From JAFGCY01 sp964609245 (GTDB taxonomy: Bacteria; 4484-113; JAFGCY01), in NCBI GenBank assembly GCA_964609245.1, contig CAZSSB010000005.1:1-64000 (forward strand): a DNA stretch of 64,000 bases, given 5' to 3'. Positions within the stretch are counted from its first letter, which is position 1. Each line of letters opens with the position of its first letter. Under the pieces are notes generated by a model. The model saw only the letters and a program-made list of their open reading frames with translations. It was not told the origin of the DNA and made no database searches. Below are positions 15,744 through 24,274 of the stretch, in pieces. The position numbers were made by a program, and so were the translations under genes.

Positions 15744-16346
15744 CTACAGCTCCGTTCGGTTCTCCAGCGCGCTCGCAAGCGTCGCCGCGTCGGCGTAGTC
15801 CAGCTGGCTGCCGCTGGGCAGCCCGCGGGCCAGCCGCGTCAGCTTCACCCCGCTGCCTTCCAGCTCCTGCCTGAGGTACAGCGCCGTGGCCTCGCCGTCC
15901 GGGCTGGCGTTGGTCGCCACGATCACTTCCCGGACCTTGCCGTCCGCGATCCGCTCCATCAGCTGCTCGATGCTCAGGTCCTCCGGCAGCACCCCGCTGA
16001 CGGGCGACAGCGCCCCGCCCAGCACGTGATAGCGCCCATTGAACAGCCCGCCGCGCTCCAGCGCCACGGCGTCCAGCGGGCCTTCCACCACGCAGAGTAC
16101 GCTCTCATCGCGCGAGCCGTCGTCACAGACGGCGCACAGCTCGCCGTCCTGGGCCAGGCAGCCGCAGGTGGGGCACTCCGTGACGCGGCTGGCCGCCTCG
16201 CTGAAGGCGCGTCCCAGCTTGTCCACGTCCGCCGCCTCCCACCTCAGCAGCGCCAGCCCCAGCCGCTCCGCGGCCTTGGGCCCGATGCCGGGCAGCCGCG
16301 TCAGCAGCTCGATCAGGTCGGAAAGCGCCTGCGGCAGACCCAGCAT
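15744..16346 (-). CDS. recR: recombination protein RecR
   Basis: A 200-residue protein: HhH motif (LPGIGPKAAERL, about 18-29), a four-Cys zinc finger (C58, C61, C71, C74), and a Toprim domain (CVVEGPLDAVALE... VIVATNASPDGEATALYL), ending in a Walker-like 'LARGLPSGSQLDYAD' typical of RecR. It acts with RecO/RecF to load RecA at gaps. The ATG overlaps the ybaB stop (TAATG), the usual ybaB-recR coupling. dnaX, the common third partner, is absent here. Confidence 0.95.
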   Translation of the reverse strand: MLGLPQALSDLIELLTRLPGIGPKAAERLGLALLRWEAADVDKLGRAFSEAASRVTECPTCGCLAQDGELCAVCDDGSRDESVLCVVEGPLDAVALERGGLFNGRYHVLGGALSPVSGVLPEDLSIEQLMERIADGKVREVIVATNASPDGEATALYLRQELEGSGVKLTRLARGLPSGSQLDYADAATLASALENRTEL

Positions 16347-16690
16347 TACTGCCCCAGCAGCCCGCCGAGGTCCATGCCGCCGGGCAGGCCCAGCCCGCCC
16401 TGGACCTCGCTCATCACCTCGGCGGAGCGCGCGTCGGCCGCCGAGAGCGCCGACTGCAGCGCGGCGAACACCAGGTCCTCCAGCATCTCGATGTCCTCGG
16501 GATCGATCGCCTCGGGCTTGATTTTCACGCTGACCAGCTGCTTGTGGCCGTTAACCGTCACCGTCACCAGCCCGCCGCCCGCGCTGCCCTCCAGCTGCTC
16601 GTCGGCCAGCTGCTCCTGGGCGCGGGCCATCTTCTCCTGCAGTTCGGCCTGCAGCTTCTGGGCCTCCTGCATCATCTTCTGGATATTCAT
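16346..16690 (-). CDS. ybaB: YbaB/EbfC nucleoid-associated protein
   Basis: A 114-residue protein that begins MNIQKMMQEAQKLQ and has the family's long N-terminal helix, the 'GGLVTVTVNGHKQLVSVKI' strands and 'LEDLVFAALQSALSAA'. It binds DNA as a dimer, and the gene is typically next to recR. A TACAAT at 16708-16713 is a likely -10; the short leader has a GAGG Shine-Dalgarno. The C-terminus is Gly/Leu-rich, as usual. Confidence 0.93.
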   Translation of the reverse strand: MNIQKMMQEAQKLQAELQEKMARAQEQLADEQLEGSAGGGLVTVTVNGHKQLVSVKIKPEAIDPEDIEMLEDLVFAALQSALSAADARSAEVMSEVQGGLGLPGGMDLGGLLGQ

Positions 16691-16707
16691 AGAAACCTCG
16701 CCGGACT

Positions 16708-16713
16708 ATTGTA
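16708..16713 (-). promoter_or_regulatory. -10 element TACAAT for ybaB-recR
   Basis: TACAAT on the minus strand, 17 bases before the ybaB ATG, with a GAGG ribosome site between. Confidence 0.5.
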
Positions 16714-16740
16714 GACGGTGCGAACGGACCGACGGCACCG

Positions 16741-18627
16741 CTACTGCGCGGCCGCTCGCTCGGCCATCACGCTCTCCCAGTAGGCCTGGAAGGCCGCGCC
16801 ACGCTGGCGATAGAGCGCCTTCTCCTCCGGATCGTCCGTCAGCCGCGCCAGTTCGAAGTACCACTCCGCCCACATCGGATTCAGCTCGTGCCAGGTGGGG
16901 CGCACGTGGTCCGGGCGAATCGGGTGGTGCGCCGGGACGCGCTCAAGCCCCAGCAGCAGCCGCTCGCGCTTAGCCTCGTCATCCGCGGCCAGGTTGGCAT
17001 AGAAGTAGTAGTGCTCCGGGTGGTTGTAGGGGTCGAGCATCAGCGCGTGCTCCAGGTAGCCCTCGCCCTCGCGTTTGTCCGCCGCCAGCAGGCCCTTCAG
17101 CGCCCAGCCCTGGGAGTAGCGCGGGTTGAGCCTGAGGCAGGTCTCAAGGTGCAGGCGGGCCGCCGCGTCGTCGCGCATCGGGCCCGGGTTGCTGAGCAGC
17201 GAGGCCGCCTGGTAGTGCGTACGGTGGTTGAGCCGGTTGTAGCGGATCGCCTGATCGAGCAGGCTGAGCTTGAGCTCCACGGAGATGCCCGGGTTCTCGC
17301 GCAGCCGGTCCAGCTGGTAGCGCTCCAGGGTCAGCAGCTCGCCGACGCCGGCGACCGCCAGCAGCAGCACAACTGCGATGCCGGTCAGCCACTTAGCGCC
17401 CCGCGTCGGCGCGGGCCAAACCCGCTCGGCGGGCGTCGCCAGGTGCGCGCCCCAGGCCAGCATCACGCCCAGCAGCGCCGTGGTGGCACCGAACGTGTAG
17501 TCGAAGTCCACCGCGGCGTGCAGCAGGCTGCCGAAGACCGCCGCCAGCACCAGCGCCGCGCTGAGCGAACCGCCGCCGCCTCGCCACAGCCGGCGCGTCC
17601 ACCACCACAGGCCGGCGACGATCGCCAGCAGCAGCAGCGCGCCGATCAGCCCCAGCTCGCAGAGCAGCTGCAGCGGCCAGCTGTGGGGATCGACGGAGTA
17701 GAACACGTAGTCCAGCTGATACTGCGGGAAAGTGAAGGCGAAGCCGCCCGGGCCGACGCCCAGCCACGGGAAGTCGGCGAATATCTCAAGCGCCGCCCGC
17801 CAGTAGCGCAGCCGCCCCAGCACGCTGTAGTCCTGGAAGTCGGCAATGCGGGCCAGTACGGCACTCACCGGCGGCAGCAGCGACAGCGCGATCAGCACGA
17901 TCGCCAAGCCGGCGGCAGCCGCCGAAACCCGGCGCTGAATCTCGGGCGCCTGGCGCCAGTAACGCCAGACCAGCCAGGCGAGGAGCCCCAGCAGCTGCAG
18001 GGCCAGCACCAGCCAGGCCGCGCGGCTGTAGGTCAGCACCAGCATCGCCAGCAGAAAGACCGCCGCCGCGGCATAGACCCAGCGCCAGAGCGCCTTCTCG
18101 GCCTGCGCCGCCGCCAGCAGCGCCGCTGGCCAGCCAAGCAGCAGATAGCCGGCGTAGGGGTTGTGCAGGCCGAAGGTGCCCGTCAGCTGATAGCCCAGCC
18201 GCCCGGCGCCGAGCCAGATGTAGCACGCATAGAGCCCGGTCAGCACCGCGCCGAGCGTCACGACCGGCAGCAGCAGCCGCCCGCGGGTGGGAATGTCGCG
18301 CAGCAGCACCCAGGCCACCCCCCAGGCCAGCGGGATGTGCAGCGCGTAGTACCACAGCTCGCGCCCGCCCTGGACGAACAGCGGCAGAGCCACAATGGTG
18401 ACACCGTAGACCAGCAGCACCCACAGGGCCAGGCGCGGACGGCTGCGGCTGGCGCCCCAGCAGAGCGCCGCCGCCAGCGGCAGCAGCACGAAACCCACCT
18501 GGTAGCCGCCGCCGGAGTAACCGCCGCCCATCAGCGGGAGGAACAGCAGCGCGATCAGGCCCAGCGTAGCTCCCAGACTCAGGGCCGGGGAGTCCTCGTC
18601 CGCAGTTGGCGCAGCAGGCTCGCTCAC
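16741..18627 (-). CDS. O-antigen ligase/polymerase-like membrane protein with C-terminal TPR region
   Basis: A 628-residue protein with about 10-12 membrane helices. The Wzy_C-like core includes 'TGTFGLHNPYAGYLLL', the large periplasmic loop with 'GLGRLRYWRAAL...PWLGVGPGGF' and 'DPHSWPLQLLCELGL', typical of O-antigen ligase and related glycan polymerases. The C-terminal 180 residues are soluble and TPR-like (ARLHLETCLRLNPRYSQGWALKGLLA, LEHALMLDPYN). Start GTG 18627 overlaps the nuoN stop (TAGTG), so the two genes are coupled. It may polymerise or ligate the glycan begun by the wecA-wecB products. Confidence 0.8.
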   Translation of the reverse strand: MSEPAAPTADEDSPALSLGATLGLIALLFLPLMGGGYSGGGYQVGFVLLPLAAALCWGASRSRPRLALWVLLVYGVTIVALPLFVQGGRELWYYALHIPLAWGVAWVLLRDIPTRGRLLLPVVTLGAVLTGLYACYIWLGAGRLGYQLTGTFGLHNPYAGYLLLGWPAALLAAAQAEKALWRWVYAAAAVFLLAMLVLTYSRAAWLVLALQLLGLLAWLVWRYWRQAPEIQRRVSAAAAGLAIVLIALSLLPPVSAVLARIADFQDYSVLGRLRYWRAALEIFADFPWLGVGPGGFAFTFPQYQLDYVFYSVDPHSWPLQLLCELGLIGALLLLAIVAGLWWWTRRLWRGGGGSLSAALVLAAVFGSLLHAAVDFDYTFGATTALLGVMLAWGAHLATPAERVWPAPTRGAKWLTGIAVVLLLAVAGVGELLTLERYQLDRLRENPGISVELKLSLLDQAIRYNRLNHRTHYQAASLLSNPGPMRDDAAARLHLETCLRLNPRYSQGWALKGLLAADKREGEGYLEHALMLDPYNHPEHYYFYANLAADDEAKRERLLLGLERVPAHHPIRPDHVRPTWHELNPMWAEWYFELARLTDDPEEKALYRQRGAAFQAYWESVMAERAAAQ

Positions 18628-20243
18628 TAGATCGCCGCGCCCTCCGTGTACCAGGTCAGGAACCAGGCGTTCTTCACGTAGTCGAAGGGCACACTGACGA
18701 ACAGGAAGCCGAGCAGCAGGATCAGCAGCGTTGGCACCAGGATCGCCACGCGCATCAGCAGCATCGGCTCGAAGCGGCGCGCCTGCTCGAAGATCGGCGG
18801 CAGCGCCCACATGCGGTAGGCCAGCTTCATGTAGTAGTACGCGCCGATCACGGTGGTGACCACCGCGAAGATGACCAGCACCAGATTCCAGGGCACGGTG
18901 TAGTAGTAGGTGATCGAGTAGAACACCAGGAACTTGGCGATGAAGCCGGTGGTCGGCGGCAGGCCGATCAGCGCCGCCAGCAGGATGGTGATCAGCACCG
19001 TCATGAACGCGTTGCGCCGGATCAGGCCGTTGTAGCTCTCCATGTGATCGGTGCCGCCGTGGGCTTCCACCGTCATCGCCGTGATGAAGATGCCGAGGTT
19101 GAGGAAGAAATAGATCAGCACGTAGTACAGCGAGGCGTAGAACCCGATCGAGCTGGTCTCCTCGGCCGTCACGTACGCCGCGGCGACGATGCCGATCAGG
19201 ATGTAGCCCATGTGGCCGATGCCGGAGAACGCCATCATGCGCTTGAAACTGGTCTGCCTGAGCGCCATTACGTTGCCGATCGTCATTGACAGGATCGACA
19301 TCACGATCAGCACCGGCACCCAGACCGCCTTGATCGAGGGATCGTTGAAGGGAATGAACAGCAGCCTGAGCAGCACGGCGTAGCCCGCCATCTTGGGAAA
19401 GACGCTGACGAAGGCCGTCACCGGCGTGGGCGCCCCCTCATAAACGTCGGCGACCCAGAGGTGGAACGGCGCCAGGCCGACCTTGTAGCCGAGCGCGACC
19501 AGGATCAGCACGATCGAAAAGACCACCGGCGGCAGCATCGCCCCGCCCTGGCTGAGCAGCCGCTGGATTTCATAGAAGTTCGTCGTGTTGAGCGTGCCGT
19601 ACAGGATGCTCATCGCGAACAGCAGCGCCGTGCTGGAAGCGGCCCCCGTGATGAAGTACTTCAGGCCGCTCTCCAGGCTGCGCAGGTCCTTCTTGTAGTA
19701 GGCCGCCATGATGTAGGCGCAGATGCCGCCGAACTCCGTCATCACGTAGACGGCCAGCAGATCGCTGCTGCCGACCATCAGATCGAAGGCGATCGTGCCG
19801 CACAGCAGCAGGATCACGAACTCAACCTTGTACTTCTTGATGAATGGATAACCGATCAGCGCCAGCAGCAGCAGGATGTCGCCCCAGTCCATCAGCTGCT
19901 TGAAGAACAGCGCGTAAGGGTCCAGCGTCTCCAGCCCGCCCCACCACATGCCCAGCGCGTACGTGTAATAGCGGCTGGTGTAGTACATCATGTGGATCGT
20001 CATGATGAAGTTGCCGAACACCGCGATGATCGCGATCCAGACGACCAGCAGGAAGTTGTCGCGCTTGGAGAACACCTGGATCAGGCAGATGATGACCACG
20101 CCGATCAGCAGCGAGATCTCGGGCGAGAGCAGGTAGTAGGCCGTGTGCTGCCAGGCCCACTCCCCGAACGCCTGCGCGGGCAGACCTACCAGATAGGTGA
20201 TGCGACCCCAGATGACGAACAGTGTTTCCAGCAGGGGATTCAT
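18627..20243 (-). CDS. nuoN: NADH-quinone oxidoreductase subunit N-like protein
   Basis: A 538-residue protein with about 14 membrane helices of the proton-pumping antiporter family. 'GLAPFHLWVADVYEGAPTPV' is the NuoN signature; an essential Glu is seen in 'MTEFGGICAY', with Lys residues in the following helices. The length fits NuoN/Mrp-type subunits. No other complex I gene is nearby, which is unusual, and the next gene encodes an O-antigen ligase. ATG 20243 follows a TATATT -10-like sequence by 10 bases. It might alternatively serve a different membrane complex. Confidence 0.82.
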   Translation of the reverse strand: MNPLLETLFVIWGRITYLVGLPAQAFGEWAWQHTAYYLLSPEISLLIGVVIICLIQVFSKRDNFLLVVWIAIIAVFGNFIMTIHMMYYTSRYYTYALGMWWGGLETLDPYALFFKQLMDWGDILLLLALIGYPFIKKYKVEFVILLLCGTIAFDLMVGSSDLLAVYVMTEFGGICAYIMAAYYKKDLRSLESGLKYFITGAASSTALLFAMSILYGTLNTTNFYEIQRLLSQGGAMLPPVVFSIVLILVALGYKVGLAPFHLWVADVYEGAPTPVTAFVSVFPKMAGYAVLLRLLFIPFNDPSIKAVWVPVLIVMSILSMTIGNVMALRQTSFKRMMAFSGIGHMGYILIGIVAAAYVTAEETSSIGFYASLYYVLIYFFLNLGIFITAMTVEAHGGTDHMESYNGLIRRNAFMTVLITILLAALIGLPPTTGFIAKFLVFYSITYYYTVPWNLVLVIFAVVTTVIGAYYYMKLAYRMWALPPIFEQARRFEPMLLMRVAILVPTLLILLLGFLFVSVPFDYVKNAWFLTWYTEGAAI

Positions 20244-20253
20244 CGGCGTCGTC

Positions 20254-20259
20254 AATATA
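20254..20259 (-). promoter_or_regulatory. -10-like element TATATT for nuoN
   Basis: TATATT on the minus strand, 10 bases before the nuoN ATG, immediately after the terminator hairpin of the pil operon. Confidence 0.4.
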
Positions 20260-20264
20260 TAGCA

Positions 20265-20293
20265 CACGGCGGAGAGCTCAGCCCTCCGCCGTG
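20265..20293 (-). terminator. hairpin terminator of the pil operon
   Basis: A perfect 10-base stem, CACGGCGGAG (20265-20274) with CTCCGCCGTG (20284-20293), and a 9-base loop, 22 bases after the pilP-like stop. The sequence after the hairpin is AT-rich rather than a pure T run. Confidence 0.7.
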
Positions 20294-20315
20294 ATCATTG
20301 CCTTGCTTTCGGCCG

Positions 20316-21419
20316 CTAAAACGCCGTGCGCGGGATGTAGGTCTGGTTCTTGGTCACCGAGGTGGACGTGCCCTGGCCGGTCGCGTTGATCCTGAGCACC
20401 ACCTGATCGGTGTCCACCTCCGTCAGCGTGATGGTCACGATGATCGGAATACCGTTGACGCTGCCGGCGTTGAGCGAGGTGCTGAAACCCTCCTCCAGCG
20501 GGAACGGCTGGCCGCCCTGATAGCTGAAGGTCGCATACCTCACCAGGCCGATCTGGATCACGTTGTGGCACTGCATCAGGTAGGAGACCGCGTCCACAAT
20601 CTGGGTGGCGACGTCCGCGATGAGATACGTGTTGATCTCATTCATGTCGGTCTCGCCGGCCCGCGGCGGCTTGAGTTCATCCGGCACCGCGCTGCGCACC
20701 CGGGTCAGCGGGTCAACACGCCCAGTGTTGGGAATGTAACCCTCGCTCTCCTCGTTCCAGGGCTCGGTCTTGCGCTCTTCAAGGTCTTCGTATTTCTTGA
20801 TGATGATGTCGCGCGGATCGAGGTTCTTGAAGTTCTCGACTGGATCACCCGTCTCGCCTTCTTCTTCCACCGCTTCCTCATCCGGCTCGGCATCCTCGTC
20901 TGCCTCTGTGGGAATGGCCCCGATCTGGCTTGGCAACTGCTGAGGCTCCGCCGCCTCGGCGTCCTCTTCCGCCGCGGGTTCCTCTTCCTCGACCGGCTCC
21001 TCATCCTCGGCCGGCTCCTCATCCGCGGCAGCTTCCTCGTCGCCCGCCGGCTCCTCCTCCTCTACCGCGTCATCCTCCGCAGCAGGCTCGCCATCCTCGC
21101 CGTCGGCGGCAGGCTCCTCGGCTTCGGCTTCGGCTTCCTCGCCCTCCGCCGCGGGCTCGTCCTCAGCCGCGCCAGCTTCCGCGCCATCCTCGCCGGTCTC
21201 GGCGGCGGGGGCCTCATCAGCATCTGCCTCAGCGGCCGGCTCGCCGGGTTCGGCCTCGTCGGTCGGCGGGGCGGCGGTACCCGTCTCGCGCTGCGCCTGC
21301 TGCACCAGCGCCATCGCCGGATCCTCCGCCTCTTCCTGCGGGCAGCCGCACACCAGTGCCGCGACCAGAGCCAGTGCGGCACCGATGATAACAGTCATAA
21401 TCAGCATGTTTCGTCTCAT
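20316..21419 (-). CDS. PilP-like lipoprotein with long acidic low-complexity region
   Basis: A 367-residue protein. The signal peptide (about 1-25) ends in LVCGC, a plausible lipobox. Residues about 33-200 are an almost uninterrupted Glu/Ala/Asp/Pro stretch. The C-terminal part has 'GYIPNTGRVDPLTRV', matching the 'Y-x-G-R-x-P-F' entry of PilP domains, followed by a beta domain. PilP links the PilN/PilO dimer to the secretin PilQ, and the operon position (last, after pilO) supports this. The acidic region is far longer than the normal PilP linker and may span the periplasm. ATG 21419 has an AGAGG Shine-Dalgarno. Confidence 0.7.
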   Translation of the reverse strand: MRRNMLIMTVIIGAALALVAALVCGCPQEEAEDPAMALVQQAQRETGTAAPPTDEAEPGEPAAEADADEAPAAETGEDGAEAGAAEDEPAAEGEEAEAEAEEPAADGEDGEPAAEDDAVEEEEPAGDEEAAADEEPAEDEEPVEEEEPAAEEDAEAAEPQQLPSQIGAIPTEADEDAEPDEEAVEEEGETGDPVENFKNLDPRDIIIKKYEDLEERKTEPWNEESEGYIPNTGRVDPLTRVRSAVPDELKPPRAGETDMNEINTYLIADVATQIVDAVSYLMQCHNVIQIGLVRYATFSYQGGQPFPLEEGFSTSLNAGSVNGIPIIVTITLTEVDTDQVVLRINATGQGTSTSVTKNQTYIPRTAF

Positions 21420-21433
21420 GCTACACCTCTTTC

Positions 21434-22276
21434 CTAGCACGTGTGTGCTCCCGGCGGATCCGGCGGGTTGTCGCCCTGGGCTGAAGCCTCAGGATTCATG
21501 AAATACACCGTCAGCGCGATATTCCACGCGGTGGTCGTCCGGTACAGCCCCGCGTTCTCGCCCACCTCGTTCTTCAGACAGTGCACCGTGATCAGAATGT
21601 CGTCCTTCGCCGTCTGCAGATCCTCGATGAAGGTCTGCACGTCTTCATATGTACCATAGAAGCTGATCAGATTGATGTTGTAGGGTTCCAGGAACGTTCC
21701 CGGCTGCGTGTTGAGCGGCGTGTCGATCGGCTGGCCGTTCTTCTCGCCATCGTAGTCAATCGGGAACAGGTCCGCGGCGTCCTCGAACCACATCGTGCGC
21801 GGCAGCGTCTCGAACGGCTGCATCGCCATGTTGATCTTGAAGGTGTACTGCTCCACCTCGACCACGCTGGTGCCCGGCACCAGCGTCATCCGGCTCGACT
21901 CGATGATCGGGAAGAGCGTGTCCTGGAAGAACGGCAGCACCGAGTCCTGGTTGTAGAGGAACAGGTAGTCAATCAGGTTCAGCTTCTCACGCAGCGCGCG
22001 ATTGACCTCGGTGGCCTGATCGAGCTTGGCGATCTTGGTCTGATAAGTCTGGATCCGCTGCTCGGCGGCGTTGATCGCGGTAGTGGTGTCGGTCAGCTCG
22101 CGGTTGAACTTGACGATCACCATCTGGTAGTAGACGACCAGTCCGATCACCAGGATGATGCCGAACGCGATCGCCAGCACCTGGGGGGTGATCACCGGGC
22201 CGGCCGCCGCCTTACGTTCGGGTGGTGGACCCGCGGGCCGCTTCTGCTCCTGCTCGCCGCTAGGTGTTGACGACAT
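21434..22276 (-). CDS. pilO: PilO-like inner-membrane pilus alignment protein
   Basis: A 280-residue bitopic protein: short cytoplasmic tail, a helix at about 33-52 (LAIAFGIILVIGLVVYY), a coiled coil (about 58-100, 'AAEQRIQTYQTKIAKLDQA') and a C-terminal ferredoxin-like domain ('INLISFYGTYEDVQTFIEDLQTA'). This is the PilO/GspM plan. It starts 17 bases inside the end of the PilM-PilN gene, so translation is coupled. The protein should dimerise with the PilN portion and connect to PilP. An insertion of about 40 residues (about 150-190) precedes the last domain. Confidence 0.82.
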   Translation of the reverse strand: MSSTPSGEQEQKRPAGPPPERKAAAGPVITPQVLAIAFGIILVIGLVVYYQMVIVKFNRELTDTTTAINAAEQRIQTYQTKIAKLDQATEVNRALREKLNLIDYLFLYNQDSVLPFFQDTLFPIIESSRMTLVPGTSVVEVEQYTFKINMAMQPFETLPRTMWFEDAADLFPIDYDGEKNGQPIDTPLNTQPGTFLEPYNINLISFYGTYEDVQTFIEDLQTAKDDILITVHCLKNEVGENAGLYRTTTAWNIALTVYFMNPEASAQGDNPPDPPGAHTC

Positions 22277-24167
22277 CCTCGATCACCTCTTTGATATTCA
22301 CGATGTCGGTGAGCGCCGCCGACTGGTCAAAGATCTCGGTCTGGAAGTCCGTCGTGCAGTCGAACTCCCAGGCGATCTCGTAGAACATTGCGAAATCGTT
22401 GCGGAAGAAGTCCTCGATCGAGGCACCCGGCTGGATATCGAAGCGCGGCAGCCGGTAATCCTGCAGCGGACGCTCGATGGGGCTGACGGATACGCGCATC
22501 CCCCCCGGTGCGTCCGCGCTGGACTGGCCGGCGACGCCTCGACCGCTGCCTCCGCTTGCCCGCGCTGTGCCGCCACCGCCACCGCCGCCGCTGGTGCTGG
22601 GATTCTCGGTCAGCTCCGTGTTGGTGAAGAACGGCGACTTGTCCAGGTTGATGGCGAACTGGATCATGTCAACGCGGTCGACCGCGACGCCGACCATCGT
22701 GACCGAGTTGCTGCTGGCCTCGAAATCGACTTCCTCCAGCCAGACGCGGTCGTTGGTGCGCCGCCCCAACTCGTCCATGATTTCCGGCCAGACGACCTGC
22801 CTCTCAATCAGGTTAAACACCTGGTTGAAGCGCGGCACCTGCTGGCCGATCTCGCTCTTCTGCTGATCGAACTGATCCGCCTGGGGTTTGAGGCGGTTGG
22901 CCTCGGCCTCCTTCTCGCTCAGCGTCGCCTTGACCTCGTCGACCTCCTGCTGCCGTTCGCCGTTGTACCACCAGCCGATCCCACCCAGGATGATGAACAA
23001 CACGACGGCGAACTTGACGATCGTGGCGTTGATCGACCGCGTGTAGTAGGCCGGCGGCATCAGGTTGAGTTCCTTCTTCTTCTTGAAGTGCTCCATCGCC
23101 AGACCGGTCGCCACCGGCAGGCGCGATGCGTTCTCGTTGAGGAACTCGAGGCTGTAGACTCCCTGGCGATACTGGACGAGACTGCCCAGATTGAGCAGGT
23201 TGACCTCCAGGCCGGTCTGGTCCTCCAGGTACTTGTGCAGGTTCGGGAACATCTCGATGCTGCCGAACAGCAACATCTTGCCGACGCGTTCCGACCGCTG
23301 CGCCTGGCTCTCGTAGTAGCGAATCGACCGAATCAACTCCGAGACGAAGCCGGAGAATACGGACAGCAGCGCCTCGCGCAGACGGTTGTCCTCCGTCGGA
23401 TCGATCTCATCCTCGGGGATGGTCAGGTCCACCGGATCGGCGCGCAGGTACTCCTCGGCCTCGCCGGGGGTGACCCCCAGCAACTGCGCCACCTTGGCCA
23501 TGATCGTGTTGTAGCCGAGCTCGACCGGGCGACTCAGGCGGAACTGCCCGTTCAGGAAGAACGACAGGTCGGTGACGGTGTCGCGGACGTCAATGATGCC
23601 GACCGCCTGGCTATAGCCGCTCAGACCGGTCTCAATGATGTTCCACGCCGCCAGCGAGGTGATCTTGATGCCCTCGGCTTCGATCCCGGCGCCCCGCAGC
23701 GTCGCAATCAGGCTCTCGACCGTCGTCGCGCGCGTGGCCACCAGCAGTACTTCCTGCATCGACGGATTGCCGCCCTCGCGCGGCGGCAGAATCCGGTAGT
23801 CGTATACAGTGTCCCCGGGCGGGAACGGCACGTACTGGTTGATCTGCAGACTGATCGCCTGACGGGTCTGCGCCGCGCCCATCTTCGGCAGCTCCACAAT
23901 CCGCGTGATCGCCGCCTTGCCCGAAAGCGAGACGATCGCGCGGCGGGCGCTGACGCCCTGCTCGTGGAGCACCTTCTTGATGTGCGCGCCCAACTCCGCC
24001 GGCTCCGCCACGCGCCCGGCGGCGAACACACTGCTGGGGATCTCGCCAATGGCGAAGCGCTCCAGCGTGACCTCCTTGCCCCGCCGCTGCAGAGCTACGC
24101 AGCGGACTTCATTGGAGGTCAGGTCGAGGCCGACGTCTACCTTCTTGGTTGCTGGCCGTTTAGCCAT
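22260..24167 (-). CDS. PilM-PilN fusion protein
   Basis: A 635-residue protein combining two pilus proteins that are normally separate. Residues about 9-358 are PilM: an actin-like fold with VDVGLDLTSNEVRCV (phosphate 1), 'LPKMGAAQTRQAISLQINQYVPF', 'IIDVRDTVTDLSFF' and 'FGSIEMFPNL'. Residues 366-371 (ELNLMP) match the INLLP-type motif by which PilN normally docks into PilM. A membrane helix (about 382-400), a coiled coil (about 404-445), a ferredoxin-like domain (about 452-520), a Gly/Ser-rich linker (525-545) and an extra C-terminal region follow. ATG 24167 is chosen because GGAGGG sits just upstream; nearby ATG and TTG codons are alternatives. The frame shows no interruption. Confidence 0.88.
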   Translation of the reverse strand: MAKRPATKKVDVGLDLTSNEVRCVALQRRGKEVTLERFAIGEIPSSVFAAGRVAEPAELGAHIKKVLHEQGVSARRAIVSLSGKAAITRIVELPKMGAAQTRQAISLQINQYVPFPPGDTVYDYRILPPREGGNPSMQEVLLVATRATTVESLIATLRGAGIEAEGIKITSLAAWNIIETGLSGYSQAVGIIDVRDTVTDLSFFLNGQFRLSRPVELGYNTIMAKVAQLLGVTPGEAEEYLRADPVDLTIPEDEIDPTEDNRLREALLSVFSGFVSELIRSIRYYESQAQRSERVGKMLLFGSIEMFPNLHKYLEDQTGLEVNLLNLGSLVQYRQGVYSLEFLNENASRLPVATGLAMEHFKKKKELNLMPPAYYTRSINATIVKFAVVLFIILGGIGWWYNGERQQEVDEVKATLSEKEAEANRLKPQADQFDQQKSEIGQQVPRFNQVFNLIERQVVWPEIMDELGRRTNDRVWLEEVDFEASSNSVTMVGVAVDRVDMIQFAINLDKSPFFTNTELTENPSTSGGGGGGGTARASGGSGRGVAGQSSADAPGGMRVSVSPIERPLQDYRLPRFDIQPGASIEDFFRNDFAMFYEIAWEFDCTTDFQTEIFDQSAALTDIVNIKEVIEDVVNT

Positions 24168-24222
24168 CATTCCCTCCATCAACGGCGTCTCTTATCATGA
24201 CCCGTTGCCCCAGGAAGATGTT

Positions 24223-24266
24223 CCGGTGGAGGCTGCAAGCCCGCCAGGGGCCACGGCCTCCACCGG
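24223..24266 (-). promoter_or_regulatory. intercistronic hairpin between pilQ and pilM-N
   Basis: A perfect 11-base inverted repeat, CCGGTGGAGGC (24223-24233) and GCCTCCACCGG (24256-24266), in the 107-base gap after the pilQ stop. There is no T run. It may be a partial terminator or an mRNA-processing/stability element. Confidence 0.55.
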
Positions 24267-24274
24267 CGCAATTA

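Noticed and set aside
16888..18630. Long plus-strand open frame (about 580 codons) antisense to the O-antigen-ligase-like gene
   Set aside because: High-GC antisense shadow: the composition is Arg/Gln/Pro-rich with no domain, and the minus strand carries a clear membrane protein.
22155..24200. Plus-strand frame of about 681 codons over the PilM-PilN gene
   Set aside because: Antisense shadow; the minus strand has PilM/PilN motifs throughout.
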